This document shows positions 26,577 through 35,438 of a stretch of 64,000 bases of DNA, piece by piece. Numbering within the stretch: the first letter of the stretch is position 1; every line of letters begins with the position of its first letter. The stretch is from Saprospiraceae bacterium. Its GTDB lineage: Bacteria; Bacteroidota; Bacteroidia; Chitinophagales; Saprospiraceae. The translations under genes were made by a program, and so were the position numbers. The stretch is taken from assembly GCA_016710265.1 (NCBI GenBank), contig JADJJL010000001.1:682001-746000 (forward strand), read 5' to 3'. Below the pieces are notes generated by a model. That model did no database searches. It was not told the origin of the DNA and saw only the letters and a list, made by a program, of their open reading frames with translations.

Positions 26577-27832
26577 ATATCAATGTTAAACTGTTTTATT
26601 TTGCGATATAAAGTCCTTTCAGAAATTCCCAATTCATCTGAAGCTTCTTTTCTTTTACCGTTAAATTTCTTAAGTGCTTTTAAAATCATTTCTTTTTCCA
26701 TGTCGTGGAGTGAAAAATGTTCTTCCAAAACTTCCACAGTATCATATTCTTCTTTGGAAGATGGAAGAATGACAGGTTTTTCAGAACTTGAGATTTCATT
26801 ATGAGGTTTAGGCCAACCACTGCTAACAGGAGCAGAATTGTAAACAGGCGATGGCATTAAATCCATTTCCTGATCTTGGGTCTGTGGCATGGTTAAATCG
26901 TTGGCCTGGACCAATCTTACAAACATATTTTTTAATTGGTGAAGATCTTGCTTCATGTCAAAAAGCAGCTTGTACAATATTTCTCGTTCATAAAAACCTG
27001 AAGAATCTCCGCCAGAATCAGCACCAATGACAGGCAAATTTGATTGGTTGATATCTAAAACAATTCGAATTAAATCTTGTGGCGAAATAACTTTACGATC
27101 AGATAACACGGACAACTGTTCCACTGAATTTCTCAATTCTCTGATATTTCCAGGCCAATGATAACTCTCAATCATATTGGCAGCTTCTTCATCCAGTTCA
27201 ATGGGGCTAGTCCTATATTTTTCCGCAAAATCTTGTGCGAATTTTCTAAAAAGGATCAAAATGTCTTCTCTTCTTTCTTTAAGGGATGGAACCTTAATAG
27301 GAACTGTATTTAATCTATAATAAAGGTCTTCTCTAAATTTCCCTCGTCTAACTTTTTCTAAAAGATTTACATTGGTCGCAGCAATGACTCTTACATTTGT
27401 TTTGAGCACTTTGGAAGATCCGACTCTGATAAATTCACCTGCTTCTAAAATTCTTAATAAAAATGATTGAGTGTCTTGTGGCATTTCGCCTATTTCATCT
27501 AAAAAAATGGTTCCGCCATCCACCGTCTCAAAATATCCTTTTCTCTCAGCGTTTGCACCTGTAAATGATCCTTTTTCATGACCAAAAAGTTCAGAATTAA
27601 TAGTACCTGCTGGAATTGCTCCACAATTGACAGCAATAAATTGATTGTGTTTTCTAGGACTTAAATGATGGATCACTTTAGAAAAAACTTCTTTTCCTGA
27701 ACCACTTTCACCTGTGATTAAAACGGTAAGATCGGTACTAGCTACGCGAATCGCAGTCTCTAATGCTTGGTGAAGCTTTTCTGACTTTCCGTAGATTCCA
27801 AACCTTTGCTTTATATTTTGTACGTTTTCCAA
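26573..27832 (-). CDS. Sigma-54-dependent transcriptional activator without receiver domain
   Basis: This is a 419-aa enhancer-binding protein that remodels sigma-54 RNA polymerase. The AAA+ domain starts almost at the N-terminus: Walker A GESGSGKE (about residues 40-47), the sigma-54 contact loop GSFTGA (about 89-94), Walker B GTIFLDEIGEMP, and the arginine-finger region FREDLYYRL. A linker of about 100 residues leads to a Fis-type helix-turn-helix (NGKRKEASDELGISERTLYR). There is no receiver, GAF or PAS domain, so the regulatory input is unclear. It lies between miaB and lptE and is probably co-expressed with envelope genes. Confidence 0.95.
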   Translation of the reverse strand: MENVQNIKQRFGIYGKSEKLHQALETAIRVASTDLTVLITGESGSGKEVFSKVIHHLSPRKHNQFIAVNCGAIPAGTINSELFGHEKGSFTGANAERKGYFETVDGGTIFLDEIGEMPQDTQSFLLRILEAGEFIRVGSSKVLKTNVRVIAATNVNLLEKVRRGKFREDLYYRLNTVPIKVPSLKERREDILILFRKFAQDFAEKYRTSPIELDEEAANMIESYHWPGNIRELRNSVEQLSVLSDRKVISPQDLIRIVLDINQSNLPVIGADSGGDSSGFYEREILYKLLFDMKQDLHQLKNMFVRLVQANDLTMPQTQDQEMDLMPSPVYNSAPVSSGWPKPHNEISSSEKPVILPSSKEEYDTVEVLEEHFSLHDMEKEMILKALKKFNGKRKEASDELGISERTLYRKIKQFNIDI

Positions 27833-27845
27833 TTTTACAAGCTAT

Positions 27846-29270
27846 TTAGTTATCAATGATACCAGTTAAAGTGGCGCTTGATGCTGATTCAATTTTTACA
27901 AGGACATAATCTCCGGGCTTGAGCCCATGCTCTTTTGGAAAAATGACCTTTTTATTTTGAGAATTTCGACCTTTAAACATTTGGTCAGATCTTTTACTAT
28001 TCCCTTCGATCAACACTTCAAAAGTTTTGCCAATGTCCTTTTGATTGTGTTGATAACTTAATTGATGTTGTAAACGAATAATTTCATTCAGTCTTTCTTT
28101 TTTGATGGCTTCTGGGATGTCGTCTTTTAATTTTCTGGCGGCTGGAGTCCCCGGTCTTTCTGAATAAAAAAACATATAGGACATACAATACTCCACATAT
28201 TGCATCATAGATAAAGTATCTTGATGATCCTTTTCATCTTCCGTACAAAAACCTGTTATGATGTCTGAAGATATGGCGCAGTCCGGAATAATGGATTTTA
28301 TGGAATTAATTCTTTCAATATACCATTCCCGATCATAGGTTCTGTTCATCAAGGAAAGAATTCTGCTGCTTCCTGATTGAACAGGCAGATGTATGTATTT
28401 ACAAATATTTGGATAGGAAGCCATGGTCCTAAGGACCTCGTCTGTAATGTCTTTTGGGTGCGAGGTTGAAAATCTAATTCTCAACAGTGGATTCACCTCA
28501 GCAACCAATACCAACAAGTCAGAAAATCGAACCCAAGTTTCTGATTCAGGGTTTTGCCATTTATAAGAATCTACATTTTGACCCAATAAAGTGACTTCAC
28601 GATACCCATTATTAAACAAATCATGTGCCTCAGCAACAATGCTAAATGGATCACGACTTCTTTCTCTCCCTCTTGTGTAAGGTACCACGCAAAAGGAACA
28701 CATATTGTCACATCCTCTCATGATAGAAATGTAGGCGCTGACACCATTCGAGTCAAATCTCAAGGGTGCTATATCTGCATAGGTCTCTTCCTTTGAAAGA
28801 AAAACATTGACACCCTTGTCTCCTTCTTCTGCAATTTGAATCAATCTTGGAAGGTCTCTGTAAGCATCAGGTCCGACGACTATATCCACCAATTTTTCTT
28901 CTTCCAGAAATTTACTTTTTAAACGCTCGGCCATACAGCCCAAAACTCCTACCATCAAATCTTTTTTTGACTTTTTGAGTGCTGCAATTTCTTTTAATCT
29001 CTTGCGTACGGTCTCTTCTGCTTTTTCTCTAATAGAGCAAGTATTCAAAAATACAAAATCAGCTTCTAAAATATTTCTGGTTGAACTTAATCCTTCGTCA
29101 GATAAAACAGAGGCCACAATTTCCGAATCGCTAAAATTCATTTGGCAACCATAACTTTCGATGTAATAAAACTTCCCCAGAGCTTGCCCCTTTCTTTCTA
29201 GAAATAAAGCTTCTCCTTGACGGCTTTCATCCATTTTGCTTGTTGCTTGGTCTTCAATTTTGTAAAGCAT
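27846..29270 (-). CDS. miaB: tRNA-2-methylthio-N6-dimethylallyladenosine synthase MiaB
   Basis: MiaB is a radical-SAM enzyme that adds a methylthio group to i6A37 in tRNA. The three N-terminal cluster cysteines are in [17 protein letters not shown] and [11 protein letters not shown]. The SAM-cluster motif is CDNMCSFC followed by [17 protein letters not shown] domain ends the protein (about residues 405-470). The N-terminal extension of about 40 residues before the first domain is common in this phylum. A TTG at 29273 adds one residue; ATG 29270 is preferred. A TACCTTTG promoter lies 26 nt upstream. This gene leads a six-gene operon ending with the dehydrogenase. Confidence 0.96.
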   Translation of the reverse strand: MLYKIEDQATSKMDESRQGEALFLERKGQALGKFYYIESYGCQMNFSDSEIVASVLSDEGLSSTRNILEADFVFLNTCSIREKAEETVRKRLKEIAALKKSKKDLMVGVLGCMAERLKSKFLEEEKLVDIVVGPDAYRDLPRLIQIAEEGDKGVNVFLSKEETYADIAPLRFDSNGVSAYISIMRGCDNMCSFCVVPYTRGRERSRDPFSIVAEAHDLFNNGYREVTLLGQNVDSYKWQNPESETWVRFSDLLVLVAEVNPLLRIRFSTSHPKDITDEVLRTMASYPNICKYIHLPVQSGSSRILSLMNRTYDREWYIERINSIKSIIPDCAISSDIITGFCTEDEKDHQDTLSMMQYVEYCMSYMFFYSERPGTPAARKLKDDIPEAIKKERLNEIIRLQHQLSYQHNQKDIGKTFEVLIEGNSKRSDQMFKGRNSQNKKVIFPKEHGLKPGDYVLVKIESASSATLTGIIDN

Positions 29271-29295
29271 CAATTATGATTTAATAAAAGGGTTG

Positions 29296-29303
29296 CAAAG
29301 GTA
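29296..29303 (-). promoter_or_regulatory. Bacteroidota promoter (TTTG, 20-nt spacer, TACCTTTG) of the miaB operon
   Basis: Minus-strand TACCTTTG at 29296-29303 is preceded by TTTG at 29324-29327, exactly 20 nt upstream, matching both elements of the phylum consensus. This is the best complete promoter in the window. Confidence 0.8.
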
Positions 29304-29320
29304 CAAAAGCTTTCACAAAA

Positions 29321-29333
29321 TGACAAATTGTCA
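29321..29333. promoter_or_regulatory. Inverted repeat TGACAA-A-TTGTCA over the miaB -33 element
   Basis: A perfect 6-bp inverted repeat with a single central base covers the TTTG element of the miaB promoter. Such a site could bind a dimeric regulator. No regulator can be named. Confidence 0.4.
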
Positions 29334-29473
29334 GTTCACTTTTTTAATTTTAATATCTGATTTTGAGGACTTTAGAGTATTGTTTTAGAAATTAATGTGG
29401 GGAACTAAAGCTATTTTCAAATTAAAGTTTGATCCAATGATTGAGATTTTCCATGAAATAGCCGTTTTTGGTT

Positions 29474-29481
29474 TATTTTTG
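29474..29481 (+). promoter_or_regulatory. -7 promoter element (TATTTTTG) for proline dehydrogenase
   Basis: A TAnnTTTG match 84 nt before the proline dehydrogenase start. It implies a leader of about 75 nt. It is the only match on this strand in the 295-bp divergent region. Confidence 0.5.
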
Positions 29482-29565
29482 TAATTCCACTGAAGCTTGT
29501 TAAAATACATTATTAATGAGTTAATTAGTTGATAGTCATTATTTTAATCAAACATTTAAAAGCTT

Positions 29566-30759
29566 ATGTCAGATCCTGAGGATCCTTATTTAGATTTTAA
29601 AAACACAGAAATTGCATTTTCTTACAAATCAAATAAAGAATTGAAGAAAACCTGGTGGTTGTTTAAAATGATGAACAACCCTAATTTGGTTCAAATTGGG
29701 ACATTTTTTGGTAACATTTGTGCCAAGCTACCTTTTGGACTTGGCGATCCATTTATCAAATGGACCATTTTCGAACAATTTTGTGGAGGAACCAATCTTT
29801 TTGAATGTGAGAAGGTTATCGAAAAATTGAGCTTTAGAGACACATTGACCATCCTTGATTATGGTGTGGAAGCAAAAGAAACAGATGAAGATTTTGAAAA
29901 AACGCTAAGCGAAAATTTGAAAGCCATCGAATTTGCGTATGCCCATGCCCATGTACCAGTGATTAGTACTAAAATAACGGGTTATGTGCCCATGATGGTT
30001 TTAGAAAAACTTCAAACCGGAGAAGCTTTAAGCGAATTTGAAAAAGTGCAGGCCAAAAGGCTTCATGAAAGAATAGATACATTATGTAAGAAAGCCAATG
30101 AACTAGGAGTTTCTGTTTTTATTGATGCTGAAGAAAGTTGGATACAAAAGCCCATTGATGAATTGGTGTTGGGACTAATGGCCATTTACAATCGGGATAA
30201 ACCCATCATTTATCATACATTTCAATTTTACAGAAAAGGTCAACTGACTTTTTTACAAGAATGCTACGAAAAAGCAAAATCTTCCAATTTTATTCTTGGA
30301 GCAAAATTAGTGCGTGGTGCTTATATGGAAAAAGAGAGAAAAAGATCTATGGAAAAAGGATATTTAGATCCTATACAAGTAAATAAAGCAACCACAGATC
30401 AAGATTACAATGAAGCGGTTAAATTTTGTGTTTCACACCATGAAAGAATTAGCGTTTGTAATTCAAGCCATAATTGGGAAAGCAACTTATTACAAACTCA
30501 ATTAATGAAAGAAGCAGGAATTCCAAAAGATCACCCGCATCTCAATTTTTGTCAACTCTATGGTATGAGTGACAACCTAACATTTAATCTTGCAGCAGCA
30601 GGTTACAATGCTGCCAAATATTTACCCTATGGTCCAACCAAAGATGTGGTTCCATATCTTACGCGCAGAGCCCAAGAAAATACCAGTGTAACAGGTGATA
30701 TGGGAAGGGAATTAAAATTACTGAACGAAGAAATGAAAAGACGCGGTCTTCTGAAATGA
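29566..30759 (+). CDS. Proline dehydrogenase (PRODH)
   Basis: This FAD enzyme oxidises proline to pyrroline-5-carboxylate, passing electrons to the quinone pool. The 397-aa single-domain form carries the barrel motifs KLVRGAYMEKER (about residues 246-257) and RRAQENTSVTGDMGREL (about 367-383), which bind substrate and FAD. The P5C dehydrogenase partner of bifunctional PutA is absent, and no separate P5C dehydrogenase gene is near. It lies divergently from miaB. A 10-bp hairpin separates it from recO. Confidence 0.94.
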   Translation: MSDPEDPYLDFKNTEIAFSYKSNKELKKTWWLFKMMNNPNLVQIGTFFGNICAKLPFGLGDPFIKWTIFEQFCGGTNLFECEKVIEKLSFRDTLTILDYGVEAKETDEDFEKTLSENLKAIEFAYAHAHVPVISTKITGYVPMMVLEKLQTGEALSEFEKVQAKRLHERIDTLCKKANELGVSVFIDAEESWIQKPIDELVLGLMAIYNRDKPIIYHTFQFYRKGQLTFLQECYEKAKSSNFILGAKLVRGAYMEKERKRSMEKGYLDPIQVNKATTDQDYNEAVKFCVSHHERISVCNSSHNWESNLLQTQLMKEAGIPKDHPHLNFCQLYGMSDNLTFNLAAAGYNAAKYLPYGPTKDVVPYLTRRAQENTSVTGDMGRELKLLNEEMKRRGLLK

Positions 30760-30762
30760 TGC

Positions 30763-30793
30763 TAACAAATATGGTGCAAATAGATATTTGTTA
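30763..30793. repeat. 10-bp inverted repeat between proline dehydrogenase and recO
   Basis: TAACAAATAT pairs perfectly with ATATTTGTTA across an 11-nt loop. It fills most of the 49-nt gap between the two genes. It lacks GC pairs and a T-run, so it is a weak terminator at best. It may be an operator or mRNA-processing hairpin. Confidence 0.5.
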
Positions 30794-30808
30794 TTCCAAT
30801 ATCAATAG

Positions 30809-31537
30809 ATGATCAGCACCCGTGGAATTGTTTTTAAAAGTATAAGGTACAAAGAATCCAGTATGATTCTAGATATCTTTACAGAAAGTCATGGCTTGCT
30901 TTCCTTTATCATGAATGGCGTTTTTAAAAAATCCGATCAAAGGCTTGCCTCAATTCTCTCTACAGGCAACTTGATTCATTTAGTAGCATATTATAGTGAA
31001 CACAAAACCTTACATAGACTAAAAGAAGTGCAATTCAGTTTTATCTATCAAAATATAAGGCAAGATATGATCAAGTCTGCCATGATGATTTTTATGACAG
31101 AATTGAGCGCCAAATCCATAAAGGACCATCAAATAAATGCTGACTTGTTTCAATATTTGTATAGATGTTATATTTTATTGGATAATTTAAATCCATTGGA
31201 TCCAGATTTTCATTTAAAATTTATGTTGGGCATGAGCAGATTTCTTGGATTTTATCCTTCCGAAAAAACACATCATGAAGAAAAGTATTTTGACCTGCTA
31301 AATGGAGTTTTTGTTTTTTCTGAAAATCAAAATCATCATTTGGTCAATGAACAAGATAGTGCTTTGTTGGATCAATTTATAAGTGGAAAATCAATACAAA
31401 ATAATTCTTCTCGAAATCATTTTACTTTGGATCAAAGAAAGAGATTGTTAGACATTCTCATTAGGTACTATAGTGTCCATGTGGAGCATTTCATTGGCTT
31501 GCAATCTCCAGCAGTTTATAAAAGCATTTTTGGTTAA
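30809..31537 (+). CDS. recO: DNA repair protein RecO
   Basis: RecO helps RecR load RecA on single-stranded DNA in gap repair. The 242-aa protein starts with the OB-fold pattern ISTRGIVFKSIRYKESSMIL and FTESHGLLSFIMNGV, followed by a helical C-terminal domain. The length is normal. No zinc-finger cysteines are visible, as in many Bacteroidota RecO proteins. Its stop codon shares the palindrome TTAA with the stop codon of the convergent DUF1905 gene. Confidence 0.9.
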   Translation: MISTRGIVFKSIRYKESSMILDIFTESHGLLSFIMNGVFKKSDQRLASILSTGNLIHLVAYYSEHKTLHRLKEVQFSFIYQNIRQDMIKSAMMIFMTELSAKSIKDHQINADLFQYLYRCYILLDNLNPLDPDFHLKFMLGMSRFLGFYPSEKTHHEEKYFDLLNGVFVFSENQNHHLVNEQDSALLDQFISGKSIQNNSSRNHFTLDQRKRLLDILIRYYSVHVEHFIGLQSPAVYKSIFG

Positions 31538-32007
31538 GTGGAAGTTTTTTTTAATAGTTGCTCTATCAAAGAGGCAATTCTTTTGACTTTGAGTTCGTCA
31601 TTTTTTGCAGAATAAACCCAATCAGAAAACTTTTTTCTTTCTTCCAAAATCAAGCGATTAAAATTTTGGAATGCGATTGGCTCCTCTTCCAAACAATGGA
31701 TGAGTTCATCTGGGATTTGGTCTGGCAGTGGGTCCGGGTAAAGGACAACTTTGATTATATCTCCTTCCTTTTTACCAATTTTTTTTCTAATTTCAGCTTT
31801 GACTGGCAAGAACAAATGACCGTTTCCCATAGGCATTAAATGGTAAGCTTTAAAACTCACATTGTCTATCGATCCTTTTACTCTTCTCCAACCAAATGGA
31901 GCTTTTTGATCTGGCAAAATTTCAGGTATTTCTGCATAGGTCCATCCTCCTTTTCCTGCTATCTTTTTTAAAATTGCATTTCTTTCAATTAAAGCTTGTT
32001 CTTCCAT
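31534..32007 (-). CDS. DUF1905/YdeI-type (OmpD-associated family) protein
   Basis: This is a 157-aa cytoplasmic protein. The first ~95 residues form a DUF1905 beta-barrel-like domain (ILKKIAGKGGWTYAEIPEIL, GWRRVKGSIDN, MPMGNGHLFLPVKAEIRKKI). The last ~60 residues resemble the YdeI/OmpD-associated helical domain (SDWVYSAKNDELKVKRIASL). Some YdeI relatives are reported to protect against bacteriocins or stress, but the activity is unproven. The 3' end overlaps recO by 4 bp tail to tail. It is 41 nt downstream of hscB on the same strand. Confidence 0.8.
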   Translation of the reverse strand: MEEQALIERNAILKKIAGKGGWTYAEIPEILPDQKAPFGWRRVKGSIDNVSFKAYHLMPMGNGHLFLPVKAEIRKKIGKKEGDIIKVVLYPDPLPDQIPDELIHCLEEEPIAFQNFNRLILEERKKFSDWVYSAKNDELKVKRIASLIEQLLKKTST

Positions 32008-32048
32008 ACCTAGCTCATAAAAAATATTGCCTATACCAATTTTTTAGA

Positions 32049-32576
32049 TTATATTTCTGGACTTTTACTTTGTAAATTTTGATCTAATCTTTTATAATAC
32101 TTTAGCTTAGCATAATATTTTGTAAGTGCATCTTTAACCGTTTTTTCTTTAAGTCCATTGTCAAAATCTTCCAAAAAATTAGCTGCGTTTTGTTCATCGG
32201 ATGTAATTAGATTCGTTACTTTGAGTTTCAATTCTGAAATCTTTTCTTTGTCTTCAGATAATATTGCAGATTCTATTTCTTCATTTAAGTCCATCATTTC
32301 CATCAAAAATTCTTGGTCAGGATCCGGAATACCTAAATCAAACCAGCCTTCCAGATTTAATATATAGGCCAATCTTTTTTCTGGATCAGTCAGGGTCGCA
32401 TACGCTAGATGATGAAATGCAATTCTTTGATTGATTTGATCTTCAGAAGAACTTCCAGTTTCGCTTAAATCTGGGTGCAGTAATTTGCTTATTTCATAAT
32501 ACTTTTTCCGTAGCGATTTGAGATCCAGAAAATAGGCTTTCTGAATTCCAAAATGTTCGAAATAATTAGGATCCAT
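32049..32576 (-). CDS. hscB: Fe-S cluster co-chaperone HscB
   Basis: HscB is the J-protein that delivers the IscU scaffold to the HscA chaperone in Fe-S cluster transfer. The 175-aa protein has an N-terminal J domain with the HPD motif (LLHPDLSE, about residues 34-41) and the phrase AFHHLAYATLTDPEKRLAYIL, followed by a helical C-terminal domain (about 85-165) that binds IscU. No iscU or hscA gene is nearby. Its start codon overlaps the rseP stop (TAATG), so the two genes are coupled. Confidence 0.88.
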   Translation of the reverse strand: MDPNYFEHFGIQKAYFLDLKSLRKKYYEISKLLHPDLSETGSSSEDQINQRIAFHHLAYATLTDPEKRLAYILNLEGWFDLGIPDPDQEFLMEMMDLNEEIESAILSEDKEKISELKLKVTNLITSDEQNAANFLEDFDNGLKEKTVKDALTKYYAKLKYYKRLDQNLQSKSPEI

Positions 32577-33913
32577 TATTTTCCAAAAGCTCTAAAGACG
32601 TCCAAACCATTGGCATAAAGTAACAATGCCATTAATAAAATAAAGCCCACCAAAGTAGCTTTTTCTATAATTTTATCGGGCACTTTTCTGCCAGAGATCA
32701 CTTCAATCATTAAGAACACAACATATCCTCCATCCAAGCCTGGAATGGGTAATAAATTCATAAAACCAAGTATGATGGATAAAATTGCGGTCATTCTCCA
32801 AAAGGATGTCCAGTCCCAGGTTGTATCAAACATTTTTGCAATGGATGCAAATCCACCCAAAGAATCTTTTGCTGCAATATTGCCTGCAAACATTTGCTTA
32901 AATGCTTTCAATTGAGTGACCAATAAATCAACTCCAGTGCTAACTCCTTTGGGTATAGATTGTAAAAAATTAAATTCTTCCTTTTCAGTTTTTAAAAACA
33001 TGAGTGGATTTTTGGGATAAACTCCAAGTGTGCCATTTTCATTGGTAGAAGCTAAGATGGTTAATGTGTCTGCTTCTCTTGTTATTTTTAGACTTATTTC
33101 AGTATTTACTTTATTTTTTAGCATTTTAAAAAATTCGTGTGCAAAACTTGCCGAACTATCGTTGACTGATATAATTTGATCTCCAGGTTTGAGACCTGCC
33201 TTTTCGGCTCCACTGCCAACTATTATGCTATCAATGACTGTTGGTGTTCTGATTCCCCAGGGTTTCATATTTTTCATTTCTGGTTTTGCCAATTGGGACC
33301 TCAGTTCTTGTGGAACATCAATGGTCACTAGTTCTCCATTTCTAAGTACTTGAACCTTACTTTTTTCATCTAACAGCAAAGTTTTAATTAAAAGTCCTGT
33401 ATCAAAACGATCCATTTGTTTATCCCCAACTTTTACCAACTGGTCACCATCTCTAAAACCCATGGAATATCCAATACTATCTACTGAAATACCATATTTC
33501 ATCTGATCTATTGGAACATACTCAATTCCATTTTTCCAAAGCAACATCGCGAAAATGAAAAATCCAAGCATAAAATTGACAAACACCCCTCCTACCATAA
33601 TGATAAGTCTTTGCCAGGCTGGTTTGGATCGGAATTCCCAAGGTTTTGGTTCTTGCTTGAGTTGTTCCAAATCCATACTTTCATCTACCATTCCTGAAAT
33701 CTTTACGTATCCTCCCAAAGGCAGCCAACCGATTCCATATTCTGTATCTCCAATTTTTTTCTTGACCAGACTAAACCATGGGTCAAAAAACAGATAAAAT
33801 TTTTCTACTCGTATTTTAAACCATCTTGCAGGAAAAAAGTGTCCGCATTCGTGTAATACCACCAAAATGGTTAAACTTAACACAAACTGGCTAATCATAA
33901 TCAATGTACCCAT
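32576..33913 (-). CDS. rseP: Site-2 metalloprotease RseP
   Basis: This is an inner-membrane zinc protease that cuts membrane-spanning substrates such as anti-sigma factors or signal peptides. The first membrane helix holds HECGH (about residues 21-25). Periplasmic PDZ domains follow (GFRDGDQLVKVGDKQ near 155 and GLKPGDQIISVNDSS near 240). The C-terminal membrane part has the third ligand motif NLLPIPGLDGG (about 385-395). The length of 445 aa is usual. It leads the rseP-hscB unit, divergent from rsmE. The start at 33913 is uncertain; an ATG at 33898 is also possible. Confidence 0.95.
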   Translation of the reverse strand: MGTLIMISQFVLSLTILVVLHECGHFFPARWFKIRVEKFYLFFDPWFSLVKKKIGDTEYGIGWLPLGGYVKISGMVDESMDLEQLKQEPKPWEFRSKPAWQRLIIMVGGVFVNFMLGFFIFAMLLWKNGIEYVPIDQMKYGISVDSIGYSMGFRDGDQLVKVGDKQMDRFDTGLLIKTLLLDEKSKVQVLRNGELVTIDVPQELRSQLAKPEMKNMKPWGIRTPTVIDSIIVGSGAEKAGLKPGDQIISVNDSSASFAHEFFKMLKNKVNTEISLKITREADTLTILASTNENGTLGVYPKNPLMFLKTEKEEFNFLQSIPKGVSTGVDLLVTQLKAFKQMFAGNIAAKDSLGGFASIAKMFDTTWDWTSFWRMTAILSIILGFMNLLPIPGLDGGYVVFLMIEVISGRKVPDKIIEKATLVGFILLMALLLYANGLDVFRAFGK

Positions 33914-33995
33914 TCTTAGAATTTAATGGTGAGAAAACGGAAATTACGCCTATTTGTTTCGTTTTTAGGACGATCGATGACAATTTGAGAATCCG

Positions 33996-34003
33996 TACCT
34001 TTG
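33996..34003 (+). promoter_or_regulatory. -7 promoter element (TACCTTTG) of rsmE
   Basis: A TAnnTTTG match 16 nt before the TTG start codon of rsmE. The implied transcript begins only about 10 nt before the start. Confidence 0.65.
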
Positions 34004-34019
34004 TGTAAAACTTTCTATT

Positions 34020-34727
34020 TTGCATTTATTTATTGGACAAAAACAAGATGATGGCCTTTTTGGCTTAACAACTGAAGAAAGCCATCATTGCATTCGCGTG
34101 ACTAGACATAAACCAGGTGACTTTGTGATGGTAACCGATTTTAAAGGAGAAATCTGGAAAACTATCATTTTGGATCAAAATGGTGATCAGGTGATCTGTA
34201 AACCATTGGAGATTTATAAAAGGGAAATGAGTATAGGTGGAAAAATCCACATTGCAATCAGCCTTACCCAACAAAGTGACCGTTTTGAATGGTTTTTGGA
34301 AAAGGCTGTAGAAACCGGTATAGATACAATTACCCCTATGGTAAGTCAAAGGACCGAAAACAGAAGAGACAAACCAGAAAGATGGTCTAAAATTATTATA
34401 GCAGCAGCTAAGCAAACTCTCAGGGCTAGGCTACCTGATTTGCAACCTATTCAAAATTTGGAACATATCTTGAAAACAAACCAGATTGAACAGCGTTTTA
34501 TTTGTCATTGTGAAAACGGAACTGAAGGATTTTTAGGTAAATTGTACAATCCTACTCAAGATATCTTAGTGCTCATCGGTCCTGAAGGAGATTTTACAAA
34601 ACCCGAAATTGAATTATGTCAATCCCACAAATTTATACCTGTTCATCTAGGAGAATTGAGATTGCGGACTGAAACCGCTGGATTGACGGCTTGTATTATT
34701 TTACAAACTTTAAAAAATTGTCTATGA
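34020..34727 (+). CDS. rsmE: 16S rRNA (uridine1498-N3)-methyltransferase RsmE, TTG start
   Basis: RsmE methylates U1498 in the decoding region of 16S rRNA. The 235-aa SPOUT-family protein has an N-terminal PUA-like domain (SHHCIRVTRHKPGDFVMVTD) and the knotted C-terminus with VLIGPEGDFTKPEI and HLGELRLRTETAGL. The start codon is TTG: it gives M-HLFIG, the family N-terminus, and no ATG is available before the conserved region. The stop overlaps the ATG of the DUF4159 gene (ATGA). Confidence 0.95.
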   Translation: MHLFIGQKQDDGLFGLTTEESHHCIRVTRHKPGDFVMVTDFKGEIWKTIILDQNGDQVICKPLEIYKREMSIGGKIHIAISLTQQSDRFEWFLEKAVETGIDTITPMVSQRTENRRDKPERWSKIIIAAAKQTLRARLPDLQPIQNLEHILKTNQIEQRFICHCENGTEGFLGKLYNPTQDILVLIGPEGDFTKPEIELCQSHKFIPVHLGELRLRTETAGLTACIILQTLKNCL

Positions 34728-35380
34728 AACATTTACTTTTATTCATATCCATTCTCATCTTTTCATTCAAAGCTGACCATAGCGCTCCTTCATTAAAACT
34801 TGCCTTACTAAAATACAGTGGGGGTGGAGATTGGTATTCCAATCCCACTGCATTGGTCAATCTTTCAAGATTTTGTAACAAAGAGCTTAAAACCAATCTT
34901 GATCCTAATTTTGGGACCGTGGATGCAGGAAGTGCAGAAGTATTTAATTATCCTTTTCTACATATGACAGGGCATGGCAATGTTGTTTTTTCAGATTTGG
35001 ATGCCCAAAATCTAAGAAATTACCTACTGGCAGGTGGATTTTTACACATTGATGACAATTTTGGGATGGATCCTTTTGTCAGACCAGCCATGAAAAAAGT
35101 TTTTCCCGAACTTGAGTTTGTAGAATTACCATTCAACCATCCTATCTATCATCAAAAATTCGAGTTTAAAAATGGATTACCTAAGATCCATAAACACGAT
35201 GACAAGCCCGCCCAGGGTTTTGGTTTAATCTGGCAAGGTCGAGTCATATGTTTTTATAGTTTTGAATGTGATCTTGGTGACGGTTGGGAAGACCGTGAAG
35301 TACATAAAGATCCGGAAGAATTGCGTATTCAGGCATTAAGGATGGGAGCTAACCTGATCCAATATGCTTTTACAAAGTAA
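34724..35380 (+). CDS. DUF4159 family exported protein
   Basis: This is a 218-aa protein with a signal peptide (about residues 1-18, LLLFISILIFSFKA). The mature part holds the DUF4159 pattern: LALLKYSGGGDWYSNP, FLHMTGHGNVVFS, LRNYLLAGGFLHIDDNFG, and a C-terminal LGDGWEDREVHKDPEE. The fold resembles class I glutamine amidotransferase-like domains, but no catalytic triad can be asserted. ATG 34724 overlaps the rsmE stop codon by ATGA, so it is translated with rsmE. Function unknown; probably periplasmic. Confidence 0.85.
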   Translation: MKHLLLFISILIFSFKADHSAPSLKLALLKYSGGGDWYSNPTALVNLSRFCNKELKTNLDPNFGTVDAGSAEVFNYPFLHMTGHGNVVFSDLDAQNLRNYLLAGGFLHIDDNFGMDPFVRPAMKKVFPELEFVELPFNHPIYHQKFEFKNGLPKIHKHDDKPAQGFGLIWQGRVICFYSFECDLGDGWEDREVHKDPEELRIQALRMGANLIQYAFTK

Positions 35381-35438
35381 TCACTAATTTTAGTCAATAT
35401 CCTATTTTCCATTTCAGTAAAGAAAATGGATTTCAGAT

